DNA of 64,000 nt from Hyphomicrobiales bacterium (GCA_900466875.1 UBNQ01000024.1:118748-182747); one strand, 5' to 3'. Positions 32,501 to 43,232 are shown, numbered from the stretch's first letter. Made by a program: numbers and translations. The notes: generated by a model from the sequence alone, not told the origin.

Positions 32501-33706
32501 ATGGCCGAAGCCTTCATCTGCGATTACATCCGCACGCCCATCGGCCGCTTCGGTGGCGCGCTGTCTTCCGTTCGCGCCGACGATCTTGGCGCGGTCCCGC
32601 TGAAGGCCCTCGTGGCGCGCAATGCCGGTATCGACTGGGAGGCGGTCGGCGACGTCATCTTCGGATGCGCCAACCAGGCCGGTGAAGACAACAGGAATGC
32701 TGCACGCATGTCGCTGCTGCTGGCAGGGCTCCCCGTTTCGGTGACCGGCACGACGATCAATCGCCTGTGCGGCTCGGGCATGGATGCCGTCATCACCGCG
32801 GCGCGCGCCGTCAAGGCCGGTGAGGCGGACCTGATGATCGCCGGCGGCGTGGAAAGCATGAGCCGTGCGCCTTTCGTGATGCCGAAGGCTGACACGGCTT
32901 TCTCGCGCCACGCGGAACTCCACGACACGACAATCGGCTGGCGCTTTATCAATCCGCTGATGAAGAAACAGTACGGCGTCGATTCCATGCCAGAGACTGG
33001 CGAGAACGTCGCAGAGGATTACAGAATTTCCCGCGAGGACCAGGATGCCTTTGCCCTGCGCAGCCAGGAAAAGGCGGCGACCGCCCAGGAAAATGGCCGC
33101 CTGTCGCGGGAAATCACTCCGGTCACCATTCCCCAGCGCAAAGGCGAGGCCCTGATCGTATCGAAGGACGAGCATCCCCGCGCAACCACCATGGAGGCGC
33201 TTGCCAGACTTGGCACGCCTTTCAAGAAGGAAGGCGGTACGGTGACAGCCGGCAATGCATCGGGTGTCAATGATGGCGCCGCCGCCCTCGTGATCGCCTC
33301 GGAAGCGGCAGCGCGAAAATATGGTCTCACACCTCTTGCCCGCATCATGGCTGGTGCGACAGCCGGCGTCCCGCCTCGCATCATGGGCATAGGACCGGCG
33401 CCTGCGTCCGCGAAACTGATGGCGATGCTCGGTCTGACACAGGACCGGTTCGACGTGATCGAGCTCAACGAGGCCTTCGCATCCCAGGGGCTGGCGACCC
33501 TGCGCGAACTCGGCATTGTCGATGACGATCCACGCGTCAATCCGAATGGCGGCGCGATCGCGCTCGGTCACCCGCTCGGAATGTCGGGAGCCCGGATCAC
33601 TGGCACCGCCGCATATGAGCTGGCGTCGGGCAAAGGACGCCACGCGCTCGCGACGATGTGTATCGGCGTCGGGCAGGGCATTGCCATCGCTCTGAAGCGA
33701 GTGTGA
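32501..33706 (+). CDS. pcaF: 3-oxoadipyl-CoA thiolase
   Basis: A 401-residue thiolase cleaving 3-oxoadipyl-CoA to succinyl-CoA and acetyl-CoA. The acyl-enzyme cysteine is C90 in TTINRLCGSGMDAV; the other catalytic residues are in NPNGGAIALGHPLGMSGAR and MCIGVGQG. The length and N-terminus AFICDYIRTPIGRFGGAL match PcaF. ATG 32501 starts 11 bases after pcaJ; a longer in-frame reading lies inside pcaJ. It is the last gene of pcaIJF and converges with the ABC ATPase gene 48 bases away. Confidence 0.96.
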   Translation: MAEAFICDYIRTPIGRFGGALSSVRADDLGAVPLKALVARNAGIDWEAVGDVIFGCANQAGEDNRNAARMSLLLAGLPVSVTGTTINRLCGSGMDAVITAARAVKAGEADLMIAGGVESMSRAPFVMPKADTAFSRHAELHDTTIGWRFINPLMKKQYGVDSMPETGENVAEDYRISREDQDAFALRSQEKAATAQENGRLSREITPVTIPQRKGEALIVSKDEHPRATTMEALARLGTPFKKEGGTVTAGNASGVNDGAAALVIASEAAARKYGLTPLARIMAGATAGVPPRIMGIGPAPASAKLMAMLGLTQDRFDVIELNEAFASQGLATLRELGIVDDDPRVNPNGGAIALGHPLGMSGARITGTAAYELASGKGRHALATMCIGVGQGIAIALKRV

Positions 33707-33754
33707 GCACAGACGATCCCGTCGCATACTGAGGGAAGAGTTCGGCTGGAGGCC

Positions 33755-34471
33755 TCAGTGCAGGCCACCGACACCCAGCAGACGCTCCACGGCTTCCTGA
33801 TCTGCCGATAACGCGGCGGGCGTTCCGCTCCAGGCAATGCGTCCGCGCTCGAGCACGATAACTTCATCCGCAAAATCGAGTGCGCTTTGTATTCGCTGTT
33901 CAACCAGCAGGATCGTCATCTCACCGGAGGCGGCAAGTCCCGAGAACGCCACCATAAGTTCTTCGCAAATGACCGGGGCCAGTCCTTCGAGCGGTTCGTC
34001 CAGCAGCAGCACCGATGGCCGCCCCAGGATCGTGCGCGCGGTGGTCAGCATCTGCTGCTCGCCGCCGGACAATTGGCTGCCGAGGTTTTTGCGCCGCTCC
34101 TTCAACCGCGGGAACATCGCATAGGCCTCCTCGATCGCATCCTTGCTCCGGTTCTTCAGGCCAACGATCAGGTTTTCTTCGACATCGAGACTTGGGAACA
34201 CATCCCGCGTCTGAGGCACGTAGCCGAGACCGCCACGAGCGCGCGTGGCACTGGGCGCCGAACTGATGTCGGTCTCTCCCAGCAATATCCTGCCTTCATA
34301 ACGGCGCGTCTGACCGGCGAGCGTTGCAAAAAGGGTAGTCTTGCCCATTCCGTTTCGCCCCAGAACGGCAAGGCGGTGGCCGGCGGCCACCGAAAACGAG
34401 ATCGATTCCAGGATGCGCGTCGGGCCGTAACCCGCCGAAAGGTTTTCGACGCTAAGCGTGGTGGCTGGCAT
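33755..34471 (-). CDS. LivF-type ABC transporter ATPase
   Basis: A 238-residue ATPase of the branched-chain (HAAT) importer family. Walker A is GRNGMGKTT, the signature is LSGGEQQML, and Walker B is SVLLLDEPLEGLAP, the LivF style. ATG 34471 has GGGAG eight bases upstream and overlaps the preceding gene by 20 bases; ATG 34477 is an alternative. It is the last gene of a leftward binding protein-permease-permease-ATPase-ATPase operon behind pobA. An aromatic acid such as 4-hydroxybenzoate is the likeliest substrate given the neighbours. Confidence 0.92.
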   Translation of the reverse strand: MPATTLSVENLSAGYGPTRILESISFSVAAGHRLAVLGRNGMGKTTLFATLAGQTRRYEGRILLGETDISSAPSATRARGGLGYVPQTRDVFPSLDVEENLIVGLKNRSKDAIEEAYAMFPRLKERRKNLGSQLSGGEQQMLTTARTILGRPSVLLLDEPLEGLAPVICEELMVAFSGLAASGEMTILLVEQRIQSALDFADEVIVLERGRIAWSGTPAALSADQEAVERLLGVGGLH

Positions 34472-35216
34472 TGGCATAGCTCCCGAGATAAGCCTCGCGA
34501 ACGCGGGCATCCTTAGTGACGTCGGAGGGAAGACCGTCGAAGATGACGGTACCGGCGGCAAGTACGACGACACGCCTGGCAAAGCGGAAGACGAGATCCA
34601 TGTCGTGTTCGATCATCAGCACGGCGAGATCGGGCGGCAGATCGGCCAGCGCCTCCTCTATGCGCCCGGTATCGCTTTGCGGAACGCCCGCCGCCGGTTC
34701 GTCCAGTAGCAGTACGCGCGGTTTTAACGCCAGTGCAATTGCCAGTTCCAGCAGACGCTGCTGGCCGTAGGCAATTTCCCGAACCTTTCGATGCGCCAGC
34801 GACGCAAGGCCGAGCTTTTCAAGAAGCTCGATAACCTCCTGCATGACATCCGCCCGGGTCAGGAAATTGCCAGCGAGCCGGCCGGATTTTCCGGTGCGTT
34901 GCAGAACCGCAAGCCCCACATGTTCGGCCGGTGTCATATCCTGGAAAAGCCGGGTCACCTGGAACGAACGAACAAGACCGCGTTGAACCCGCCCGGCAGG
35001 GCTGGTTTTGGTGATGGTCTCGTTGCCAAGTTGCACCTCGCCGGAACTTGGCCGGAGAGCGCCGGTCACCAGATTGACGAACGTTGTCTTGCCGGCCCCG
35101 TTCGGCCCGATGAGCGCGACCCGGTCTCCGGGCTGCATGGAGAGGGAGACGTCGTTCGTTACGACGAGACCTCCGAAAGCCTTTTTCAGATTGAGGACTT
35201 CGAAAACGGCGCTCAT
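34452..35216 (-). CDS. LivG-type ABC transporter ATPase
   Basis: A 254-residue ATPase of the LivG group with Walker A GPNGAGKTT, Q-loop RSFQVTRLFQDMTPAEHV, and Walker B RVLLLDEPAAGV. The signature region reads REIAYGQQRLLELA, so the usual LSGG is replaced by IAYG, which is common in LivG-type proteins. H-loop IEHDMDLVF is present. ATG 35216 overlaps the permease stop by ATGA. Longer in-frame extensions lie inside the permease gene. Confidence 0.92.
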   Translation of the reverse strand: MSAVFEVLNLKKAFGGLVVTNDVSLSMQPGDRVALIGPNGAGKTTFVNLVTGALRPSSGEVQLGNETITKTSPAGRVQRGLVRSFQVTRLFQDMTPAEHVGLAVLQRTGKSGRLAGNFLTRADVMQEVIELLEKLGLASLAHRKVREIAYGQQRLLELAIALALKPRVLLLDEPAAGVPQSDTGRIEEALADLPPDLAVLMIEHDMDLVFRFARRVVVLAAGTVIFDGLPSDVTKDARVREAYLGSYANASHHA

Positions 35217-36250
35217 TCCCGGGCCTCCCCATCGTGTCTTTTCCGTATCCTCGCATAAGCACTCTCCATCGTCCCATAGAGGCCTTTGGGCGCGAATAGT
35301 ACGACCGCGATCAGAAGTGCCCCCACCATCGTCAGCCAGTGGAACGGATTTGCCGCCGAAACGAAGTCTTCGAAGAGCATGAAGATCACCGTCCCGAGCA
35401 GACCGCCGAAAAGCGAGCCCGTTCCGCCGAGAACGAGCATGACGAGCGCTTCCGCGGATTGGGTAAAGGACAGTGAATCCAAAGCCACCACTTGGGTCGA
35501 GACGGCGCTGAGCGCTCCGCCGGCCCCGGCCACCGCACCCGATATGACATACATCTTGACCAGAGCCCGGTGCGGTGAGGCACCGAGTGCCCGGACCCGA
35601 ACGGGATCCTCCTTGATGCCGCGGCACAACATGCCGAAGGGCGAGCGGACGAGGGCGCGAAGCAGGATGAATGTGAGAAGCAGCAATGCCACTCCGAAGA
35701 AATAGGCGGTGTGACCGAAGAGGTCGAACTCGAAAATCCCGAAGAGCGGATCGAGCGTGATGCCCGACAGACCATCGCTGCCGCCGGTCCAGGAGGATGC
35801 CTTGTTGGCGAACTCATGGAACAGGTAGACCAGGGCGATCGACAGTACAAGTTGCGGCAGACCATGTGCGCGCAGCATCACGATCGAACACAGGAGGCCG
35901 GCGACCGCGCCGGCCAGTATCCCGCCCAATGTCATGACGAGGGGGTCCGTCACCCCATAATGCGCCGACAAAATCCCCGCCGCATAGGCACCGGAACCGT
36001 AGAGGGCCGCCTGACCGAGGGTTGCGACGCCGCAATAACCGGTCACAAGATCGAGCGACAGGACGAGCAACGCAATCGCAAGAATTCGCGTCAGGAGCGC
36101 CAGATTATCCGGAAAGAGGACGTAACCCAGTGCTGCGACAATCACGATGACGGCAAAGCCGATCAGATCGCGTTGAATGAAGCCGGCCCGCAGGCGTTCT
36201 GTCTTCGCGGCATTGTCTGCGGCTTTATTCACCTTGAGATCCGCGCTCAT
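35213..36250 (-). CDS. LivM-type ABC permease
   Basis: A 345-residue permease with about nine helices and the LivM landmarks LDLVTGYCGVATLGQAALYGSGAYAAGIL and GTGSLFGGLLGTVIF. ATG 36250 overlaps the stop of the LivH-type gene by ATGA; a longer start would lie inside that gene. It forms the channel with the LivH-type partner. The whole operon is tightly overlapped, indicating one transcript. Confidence 0.92.
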   Translation of the reverse strand: MSADLKVNKAADNAAKTERLRAGFIQRDLIGFAVIVIVAALGYVLFPDNLALLTRILAIALLVLSLDLVTGYCGVATLGQAALYGSGAYAAGILSAHYGVTDPLVMTLGGILAGAVAGLLCSIVMLRAHGLPQLVLSIALVYLFHEFANKASSWTGGSDGLSGITLDPLFGIFEFDLFGHTAYFFGVALLLLTFILLRALVRSPFGMLCRGIKEDPVRVRALGASPHRALVKMYVISGAVAGAGGALSAVSTQVVALDSLSFTQSAEALVMLVLGGTGSLFGGLLGTVIFMLFEDFVSAANPFHWLTMVGALLIAVVLFAPKGLYGTMESAYARIRKRHDGEARE

Positions 36251-37110
36251 TTCGCTCGCCCTGCAAGGCCGCGGGGAAAGATGCATATGACGGCTATGAC
36301 CGCGAGATAGAAGAAGAACTCCCCGAATTCTGGCATCAGGTATCGGCCGGTCGTATCGATCGCCCCGAGAAGAAGGCAGGCGGCCAGCGCACCGGGGATG
36401 GAGCCCGCTCCGCCGACAGATACGACCACGAGGAAGGTCACCATGTAACGGAGCGCATAATAGGGTTCGACCGGCAGGAATTCGGCCCCGACGACTCCGC
36501 CCAACGCGGCCAGTCCGACGGCAACGGCAAAGCTGACCGCATAAACGATCTCCGTGCGCACACCCAGCGCTGCAGCCATGGCGGCGTTATCGACCGAGGC
36601 TCGAAGCTTGATGCCAAAGTTGGTTTTCTCGATCGCGTACCAGAGGCCCAGCGCCACGGCGAGACCGCACACTATCGCGAAGAGCCGGTGGATCGGAATG
36701 GTCCTGAATCCGATGTCGGCCGAGCCCTGCAGCGCGGGAGCAAGCGGGATGGTCTTGAGCGTCGGCCCCATGGTGAAGTTGGCGATCCCGATGATGCAGA
36801 ACGTGATGCCGATGGTCATCAGCACCTGTGTCAGTTCGGGCTGCCCGTATATCCGCCGATACAGCAGACGCTCGATCGGGATCGCAATGAGAATGGTGAA
36901 GACGACCGCGGCAATGATGGCGAGCGCGTATCCCAGTCCGAGGTCCCGCGCGACATAGGAGGCTATGTAGCCGCCGATCATCGCAAAGCCTCCATGCGCA
37001 AGGTTCACCACCCGCATGAGACCCATGGTCACGGAAAGACCGATCGATATGACGAACAGCACCATGCCGTAGGCAAGTGCGTCGACAGCGATGCTGAAGA
37101 CTGTCTGCAT
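36247..37110 (-). CDS. LivH-type ABC permease
   Basis: A 287-residue permease with about eight helices and the LivH motif GLMRVVNLAHGGFAMIGGYIA plus LRASVDNAAMAAALGV and GGAGSIPGALAACLLLGAID. It starts 61 bases after the binding-protein stop, the only sizeable gap inside this operon. Together with LivM-, LivG- and LivF-type proteins it forms a complete HAAT-family importer. Confidence 0.92.
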   Translation of the reverse strand: MQTVFSIAVDALAYGMVLFVISIGLSVTMGLMRVVNLAHGGFAMIGGYIASYVARDLGLGYALAIIAAVVFTILIAIPIERLLYRRIYGQPELTQVLMTIGITFCIIGIANFTMGPTLKTIPLAPALQGSADIGFRTIPIHRLFAIVCGLAVALGLWYAIEKTNFGIKLRASVDNAAMAAALGVRTEIVYAVSFAVAVGLAALGGVVGAEFLPVEPYYALRYMVTFLVVVSVGGAGSIPGALAACLLLGAIDTTGRYLMPEFGEFFFYLAVIAVICIFPRGLAGRAK

Positions 37111-37171
37111 CAGAGGTTCCGATAAGAGCGGCAGGCCTTGGCGACCTGCCTCGTTGCAAGGGGACGGTTGC

Positions 37172-38344
37172 TTATTTTGTCGCGGCCAGGCCGGGATCGC
37201 CCTGTTTCTCGAAAGTCTGGACTTCCTTGTTGATGTAGCTGCCGTCGGAAGTCTTGGCGACTTCGCGCAGATAGATGTTCTGCGTGATGTGGCGACTGTC
37301 CGGATCGATGGACACCGGCCCGCGCGGACTGGTCCAGCTCAGGCCCTTGACCGCGTCGACCGCCTTTTGGGCATCTCGCTCGCCACCCGTTGCCTCGATC
37401 ATCTTGTAGATGACATGCATGCCGTCATAAGCGCCGACGGACGGGAAGGAGAGTTCCGCCTTGTTGCCGATCGCCTTGACCGCGGCCTCGACGAAAGTCT
37501 TGTTTTCGGGAGAGTCATGCGAAACCGCATAGTGGAAAGTGGTCTGTATTCCCAAGGCCGCATCCCCCAGAGCCTGCAAATCCGATTCCTGCGTCAGGTC
37601 GCCCGGCGCAAAGAATTTGGTGCCGGCCGCCTTGAGACCATTGTCATTGAAAGCCTTGACGAAACCCAGTGTGGTCGGACCCGATGGCAGGAAGGCAAAA
37701 ACACCCTGTGCGCCGGAATCCTTGATCCGCTGCATGATCGGACTGAAATCATTGGTCGAAAGCGGCATGCGGATGGCTTCGACAATCTCGCCTCCCGCCT
37801 TCTCGAACGCTGCCTTGAATGCGTTTTCGGCATCTATGCCCGGTCCATAATCGCTGACGACCGAGATGATCTTCTTCACCCCCGCATCAGCGGCAACCTT
37901 CGCGATCGGGGTCGAGGTCTGCCAGGTGGTGAACGAGGTGCGGACCACCAATGGGCTGGTTTTCACGATCGCCGATGTCGCGGCGTTCATGATGACCATG
38001 GGCACATTGCCCTGCTTGAGGATCGGTGTCACCGCCATCGCATCGGGCGTGAAATAAAAGCCTGCGAGATACTGCACCTTTTCCTTGACGATCAGTTCCT
38101 GCCCGAGGGCCTTGGACTGGGCCGGATCCGCCGTGGGGATGTCGCGGTAGATGATCTCGATCGTATCATCGCCGACAGTATTGCCGTGGAGTGCCATATA
38201 GGCGTCGATCCCAGCCTTGAAGTTTTTGCCCTGAAGGGCGAATGGTCCGGAGAAGGGCCCGACGACGCCGATCTTTATTACTTCGGCAGACGCCGTCCCG
38301 GACAATGCCATGACCGCAAGCGCGGCAAGTATAGTCTTTTTCAT
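37172..38344 (-). CDS. HAAT-family ABC binding protein, proposed aromatic-acid binder
   Basis: A 390-residue Peripla_BP_6 binding protein with signal peptide MKKTILAALAVMALSGTASA. The mature start EVIKIGVVGPFSGPFALQG and later KEKVQYLAGFYFTPDAMAVTPIL are typical. It lies between pobA (101 bases upstream, same strand) and the permease genes. In other alphaproteobacteria such proteins bind aromatic acids such as 4-hydroxybenzoate or benzoate. That substrate is likely here but is inferred from context. An 8-base inverted repeat lies just upstream and may give the importer its own promoter. Confidence 0.88.
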   Translation of the reverse strand: MKKTILAALAVMALSGTASAEVIKIGVVGPFSGPFALQGKNFKAGIDAYMALHGNTVGDDTIEIIYRDIPTADPAQSKALGQELIVKEKVQYLAGFYFTPDAMAVTPILKQGNVPMVIMNAATSAIVKTSPLVVRTSFTTWQTSTPIAKVAADAGVKKIISVVSDYGPGIDAENAFKAAFEKAGGEIVEAIRMPLSTNDFSPIMQRIKDSGAQGVFAFLPSGPTTLGFVKAFNDNGLKAAGTKFFAPGDLTQESDLQALGDAALGIQTTFHYAVSHDSPENKTFVEAAVKAIGNKAELSFPSVGAYDGMHVIYKMIEATGGERDAQKAVDAVKGLSWTSPRGPVSIDPDSRHITQNIYLREVAKTSDGSYINKEVQTFEKQGDPGLAATK

Positions 38345-38367
38345 GTTCTTTCCTCCCAGTTAAACAT

Positions 38368-38393
38368 GGTGCACGCCTCCACATTCGTGCACC
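38368..38393. promoter_or_regulatory. inverted repeat GGTGCACG-N10-CGTGCACC upstream of the ABC operon
   Basis: A perfect 8-base inverted repeat (38368-38375 and 38386-38393) begins 24 bases upstream of the binding-protein start, in the gap after pobA. Each arm contains the small palindrome GTGCAC, 18 bases apart. It is a strong candidate operator for separate control of the importer. The regulator is unknown; PobR or PcaR are possibilities, although the pcaR-side repeat has a different sequence. Confidence 0.55.
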
Positions 38394-38445
38394 GGTTTCA
38401 ATCCTATGGTCTGCGACACCCCTGTTGTTCGTCGCAAAACTTTCA

Positions 38446-39618
<1,173 letters not shown>

Positions 39619-39641
39619 TCACGCCTCCCAACGAAATTGAT

Positions 39642-39651
39642 ATTTGCAAAT
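39642..39651. promoter_or_regulatory. palindrome ATTTGCAAAT between pobA and pobR
   Basis: A perfect 10-base palindrome in the 112-base gap between pobA and the AraC gene, 24 bases upstream of the pobA start. It is A/T-rich and near the pobA promoter, so it may be part of a PobR site. The evidence is only symmetry and place. Confidence 0.3.
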
Positions 39652-39730
39652 TCCACGATTGGGAGTTGCCGCGAAAGAGACGCTCTGTTCTTTTAATTGT
39701 ACTTTTCGAACATCGGGAGGAGCGTTCGAT

Positions 39731-40609
39731 ATGCCACGGGTTCCAACCTATGCCCTGTATGGCGAGACGGATACCGGAGATCCGGCTTTCTGGCTGCACC
39801 ACGAAACGATCCATGCCAGAAGCAGCCAGCATGACTGGGAAATCCAGCCTCATCGGCACGCCGCGTATTTCCAGATTCTGTACGTTGCCGCCGGAAGCGG
39901 TGACGTTCTCTTCAGCAACGAGACCTTGAGCCTGACGCCCGGAACGATCGTCACTATTCCGCCGGGAACCAGCCACGGGTTCCGTTTCTCCAAAACGGTT
40001 GTCGGCTCGGTCATTACTATTCTGTCATCTCATCTTGACCACGGACCGAACGACCGGAGCCGGCTCGGCCAATGGCTCGCGCGCCCGCGGAAAATCGCTT
40101 CGGATACTCACCTGATGGATGCAAGTGAGGCCGTGCGCGTTCTGGAGCGCATAGCAACGGAATTCGAAGGCCGAAATCTTGGACGTAATGAGATCCTGAG
40201 AGCATATGTCTCAGTGCTGCTGCACTTGCTGTTCCGCGTGGGCGACGATCGAGAAAACTGGGAGAATTCGTCCGGCGATATCCGGGTGGATGCACTGATC
40301 AACCTGATAGACGAGCATTTCCGCACGCAGCGGGCGCTATCGTTCTACGCCGCTGGGGTCGGCGTATCGCCAACCCATCTCAATCGTCTCGTTCGCGCCT
40401 GGCAGGGATGTTCGGCGCACGAGCTTATCGAGCGCAAGATCCTGGAGGAGGCGAAAAGGCAGCTGATATTCTCGATGAGTTCCATTCAGGAAATCTCGTA
40501 TCACCTGGGTTTTCAGGATGCCGCTTACTTTTCCCGATTCTTCTTGCGCGGAACGGGCAAAACGCCGAAGAGCTGGCGTTCAGCCGAGCGCGGAAGAATT
40601 CAGTATTGA
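39731..40609 (+). CDS. pobR: AraC-family activator of pobA (PobR)
   Basis: A 292-residue AraC-type regulator with an N-terminal cupin sensor (about 20-100: HRHAAYFQILYVAAGSGDVLF, TIPPGTSHGFRF) and a C-terminal double helix-turn-helix (about 205-285: RALSFYAAGVGVSPTHLNRLVRAWQG, SIQEISYHLGFQDAAYFSRFFLRGTGKTPKSW). AraC-type PobR proteins activate pobA with 4-hydroxybenzoate. GGAG lies a short distance before ATG 39731. It is divergent from pobA, as usual. The IclR-type PobR of Acinetobacter is unrelated. Confidence 0.92.
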   Translation: MPRVPTYALYGETDTGDPAFWLHHETIHARSSQHDWEIQPHRHAAYFQILYVAAGSGDVLFSNETLSLTPGTIVTIPPGTSHGFRFSKTVVGSVITILSSHLDHGPNDRSRLGQWLARPRKIASDTHLMDASEAVRVLERIATEFEGRNLGRNEILRAYVSVLLHLLFRVGDDRENWENSSGDIRVDALINLIDEHFRTQRALSFYAAGVGVSPTHLNRLVRAWQGCSAHELIERKILEEAKRQLIFSMSSIQEISYHLGFQDAAYFSRFFLRGTGKTPKSWRSAERGRIQY

Positions 40610-40764
40610 ACCGCCGCTCCTTGAGCATCGCATCAATCACCCGGGCTTTCCGTTCGCTTGGCTGCGCGCCGACGGTTCGAGTTGTTTCAAAGTACCAACC
40701 AGCCGCTGTTTATCCATCGATCCTCGGGAAACATCAATCCGGACCGGCATGCCTTTCTTCACGC

Positions 40765-42492
40765 TCAACGGGAGAAGAAGTTGGATTTCGCAACATCGAT
40801 CAGTTCGTCTCCTCGGCCGCTCATCACCGCTTTGGCAGCCCACAGACTCATGCCCATTACCTGCGTGGCCTTGATCTTGGGCGGGATCGAAAGCTCCTGT
40901 GCGTTGGTAACAACATCCAGAAGGGCGGGACCGGGATGACGCAATACGGCTTCGATGCCGCGCTCAAGTTCGGCCGGATCCTCGACACGCACGGCATGGA
41001 TGCCAGCAGCGCGTGCTACGGCTGCAAAGTCCGGATTTTCGAGGTATGTTCCAGTTTCGAGATAACCGGCAGCTTTCATCTCCATCGCGACAAAACCAAG
41101 AGACGAGTTATTGAAGACGATGACCTTCACCGGAAGCTTTTCCTGCTTCAAGGTCAGCAGGTCGCCCATCAGCATGGTGAAGCCACCATCTCCAGACATG
41201 CTGATGACCTGCCGGTTCATATCGGCAGACTGGGCTCCGATTGCCTGGGGTAGCGCGTTAGCCATCGAACCATGGACCAGCGATCCGATCAGGCGACGCT
41301 TGCCGTTCATCTTGAGATAACGGGCAGCCCAAACGGTTGGTGTCCCCACGTCGAAGGTGAAGATTGCATCTTCCGACGCCTGTTCGCTGAGCAGTCTCGC
41401 AACATGCTGGGGATGGATCGTTCCTCCGGCTTTACCGGTCGCGAGATCATCCAGTCCCTCGCGCGCCTTCTCATAAGCTGCGAGGCAACGCTCAAGGTGC
41501 CCGGTGTCCGTCAGTTCCTCCAGCCGAGGCAGAGTTTTGCGGAGCGTGGATCTGACATCGCCGACGATCGCCAAGTCGAGTGGCGTTCTTCGGCCAAGGT
41601 TTTCGGGCCTGATATCGATCTGTACGACCTTCGCATCGGTCGGATAAAACTGACGGTATGGAAAGTCGGTCCCAAGCATGACCAGCGTATCGCATTCGAG
41701 CATCGCCTTGTAGCCTGAAGAAAAGCCGATCAATCCCGTCATTCCCACGTCATATGGGTTTTCCCATTCGACATGTTCCTTACCGCCCAAAGCGTGAACG
41801 ATGGGGGCCTTCAAGCGGGATGCAAGTGCAACGACCTCATCATGTGCGCCCTGGCAGCCGCGACCGCACAATAGGGTGATCTTCGAGCTATCGCCCAGAA
41901 GATTTGTCAAACTATCGACCTGGTCATCTGCCGGAACAACGCTCGGCATTGCCAACTTCAAAGCGGCCGGCGACGAAATCTTGGCCGAAAAATCGGCAAG
42001 AGCGACATCGCCGGGGATGACGATGACGGCCACACCGCGCTTGCCGACGGCGGCTCGAATGGCCGATTCCAGAACACCGGGCAATTGTTCGGGCTGGCTG
42101 ACGAGTTCGCAATAATGGCTGCACTCGCGAAACAGCTGATCCGGATGGGTTTCCTGGAAATACCCCCTGCCGATTTCTTCCGATGGTATCTGTGCGGCGA
42201 TTGCCAGAACCGGGACGCCCGACCGGTGGCAGTCAAACAGTCCGTTGATGAGGTGCAGATTGCCGGGACCGCAACTTCCCGCGCAGACGGCAAGCTCACC
42301 GGTGATATGAGCCTCGGCACCGGCGGCAAAGGCGGCAGTCTCCTCGTGGCGCGTGTGGACCCAGTCGATATCTCCGCGTTTGCGCAGGGATTCGGTCAAG
42401 CCGTTCAGGCTGTCGCCGACAACACCATAAATCCGCCGGACTCCGGCAGAGGCCAGAATCTCGGTCATTACGTCGGCAACCTTGGACTTCAT
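40765..42492 (-). CDS. poxB: thiamine-diphosphate pyruvate dehydrogenase (quinone), PoxB-like
   Basis: A 575-residue three-domain ThDP enzyme, probably oxidising pyruvate to acetate and CO2 with FAD and passing electrons to quinone. The cofactor glutamate is E50 in [16 protein letters not shown]. The middle domain carries [11 protein letters not shown], and the metal/ThDP motif [13 protein letters not shown]...NN lies in the C-terminal part. The C-terminal tail may act in membrane binding as in E. coli PoxB. ATG 42492 has GGAG seven bases upstream. It stands alone, convergent with pobR, after a 308-base leader. An acetolactate synthase-like role cannot be excluded. Confidence 0.88.
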   Translation of the reverse strand: MKSKVADVMTEILASAGVRRIYGVVGDSLNGLTESLRKRGDIDWVHTRHEETAAFAAGAEAHITGELAVCAGSCGPGNLHLINGLFDCHRSGVPVLAIAAQIPSEEIGRGYFQETHPDQLFRECSHYCELVSQPEQLPGVLESAIRAAVGKRGVAVIVIPGDVALADFSAKISSPAALKLAMPSVVPADDQVDSLTNLLGDSSKITLLCGRGCQGAHDEVVALASRLKAPIVHALGGKEHVEWENPYDVGMTGLIGFSSGYKAMLECDTLVMLGTDFPYRQFYPTDAKVVQIDIRPENLGRRTPLDLAIVGDVRSTLRKTLPRLEELTDTGHLERCLAAYEKAREGLDDLATGKAGGTIHPQHVARLLSEQASEDAIFTFDVGTPTVWAARYLKMNGKRRLIGSLVHGSMANALPQAIGAQSADMNRQVISMSGDGGFTMLMGDLLTLKQEKLPVKVIVFNNSSLGFVAMEMKAAGYLETGTYLENPDFAAVARAAGIHAVRVEDPAELERGIEAVLRHPGPALLDVVTNAQELSIPPKIKATQVMGMSLWAAKAVMSGRGDELIDVAKSNFFSR

Positions 42493-42800
42493 CGGGATAC
42501 TCCTACGAAAAGAGGGCAGGGTGTTCTGCATGGGGTTCTCTGCAGAATTAGTCTCCAGATACCGCCTGCCAACCCTCGGGCGACTGGGCTCGTGGCCGAT
42601 TGGATAGAATTCCGAGGTTTTGTCCCAATGCTCGCAAGATGCGTGTGTGCAAAGCTGTTGCTGACGAGAGCGACAAGCGTCGGCCTGTTTCTGTCAGGAG
42701 CCATTCATCGGGGTGTCGGCGCGGAAAGCACCATCAGACGCAACTGGAGTGACAGAACAGCTGGTGGCAGCCAGGAAGGCTACCCCGGCCGCCGCTGGCA
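42493..42800. other. 308-base intergenic region upstream of poxB
   Basis: No convincing gene is seen. The short open frames here have no family resemblance and no ribosome-binding site. An inverted repeat, TTCTGCA (42524-42530) and TGCAGAA (42541-42547) with a 10-base spacer, lies 30-55 bases upstream of the poxB start and is a candidate operator. The rest shows nothing recognisable. Confidence 0.5.
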
Positions 42801-43232
42801 TCATCCGAAGGATACGTTCAAACTGATCGGCACCACGGCAAGGGCTTTTGACACGGGGCAGGCGACTTTCACCTTTTCGGCAATTTCAGTGAAGGAGGCC
42901 TTGTCCGTGCCCGCAACCGATCCGTGAAGATTGAGCTCGATTGCCGTAATCTCGAAACCGTCTCCAACCTTGTCCAGTGTCACCACTGCCTTGGTATCAA
43001 GACTATCCGCGGTAAGCCCGGCTTCTCCTAGTGCCTTCGACAGTGCCATGGTAAAGCAGGCAGCGTGAGCTGCACCGATGAGTTCTTCAGGATTGGTACC
43101 AGGAACGCCTTCGAAACGCGTATTGAAACCGTAGGGGTGAGCCCGCAGCGCGCCGCTTTCGGTCGAAATCTCACCTTTTCCGTCCTTCAGCCCACCAACC
43201 CAATGCGCGGAAGCGTTTTTCTGAATAGCCAT
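42801..43232 (-). CDS. OsmC-family peroxiredoxin
   Basis: A 143-residue OsmC-type thiol peroxidase reducing organic hydroperoxides. The reactive and resolving cysteines are C59 (HAACFTMALS) and C125 (VKVACPVSKA). E50 and R39, which activate the cysteine in OsmC, are also present. The N-terminus ASAHWVGGLKDGKGEISTESGAL is typical of the OsmC rather than Ohr branch. It is monocistronic on the same strand as poxB, 308 bases upstream of it. A stationary-phase or osmotic role is likely by analogy. Confidence 0.92.
   Translation of the reverse strand: MAIQKNASAHWVGGLKDGKGEISTESGALRAHPYGFNTRFEGVPGTNPEELIGAAHAACFTMALSKALGEAGLTADSLDTKAVVTLDKVGDGFEITAIELNLHGSVAGTDKASFTEIAEKVKVACPVSKALAVVPISLNVSFG

Noticed and set aside
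42085..42927. 280-codon plus-strand frame spanning the poxB leader
   Set aside because: It overlaps the antisense of poxB and of the OsmC-like gene and has no ribosome-binding site or family features.
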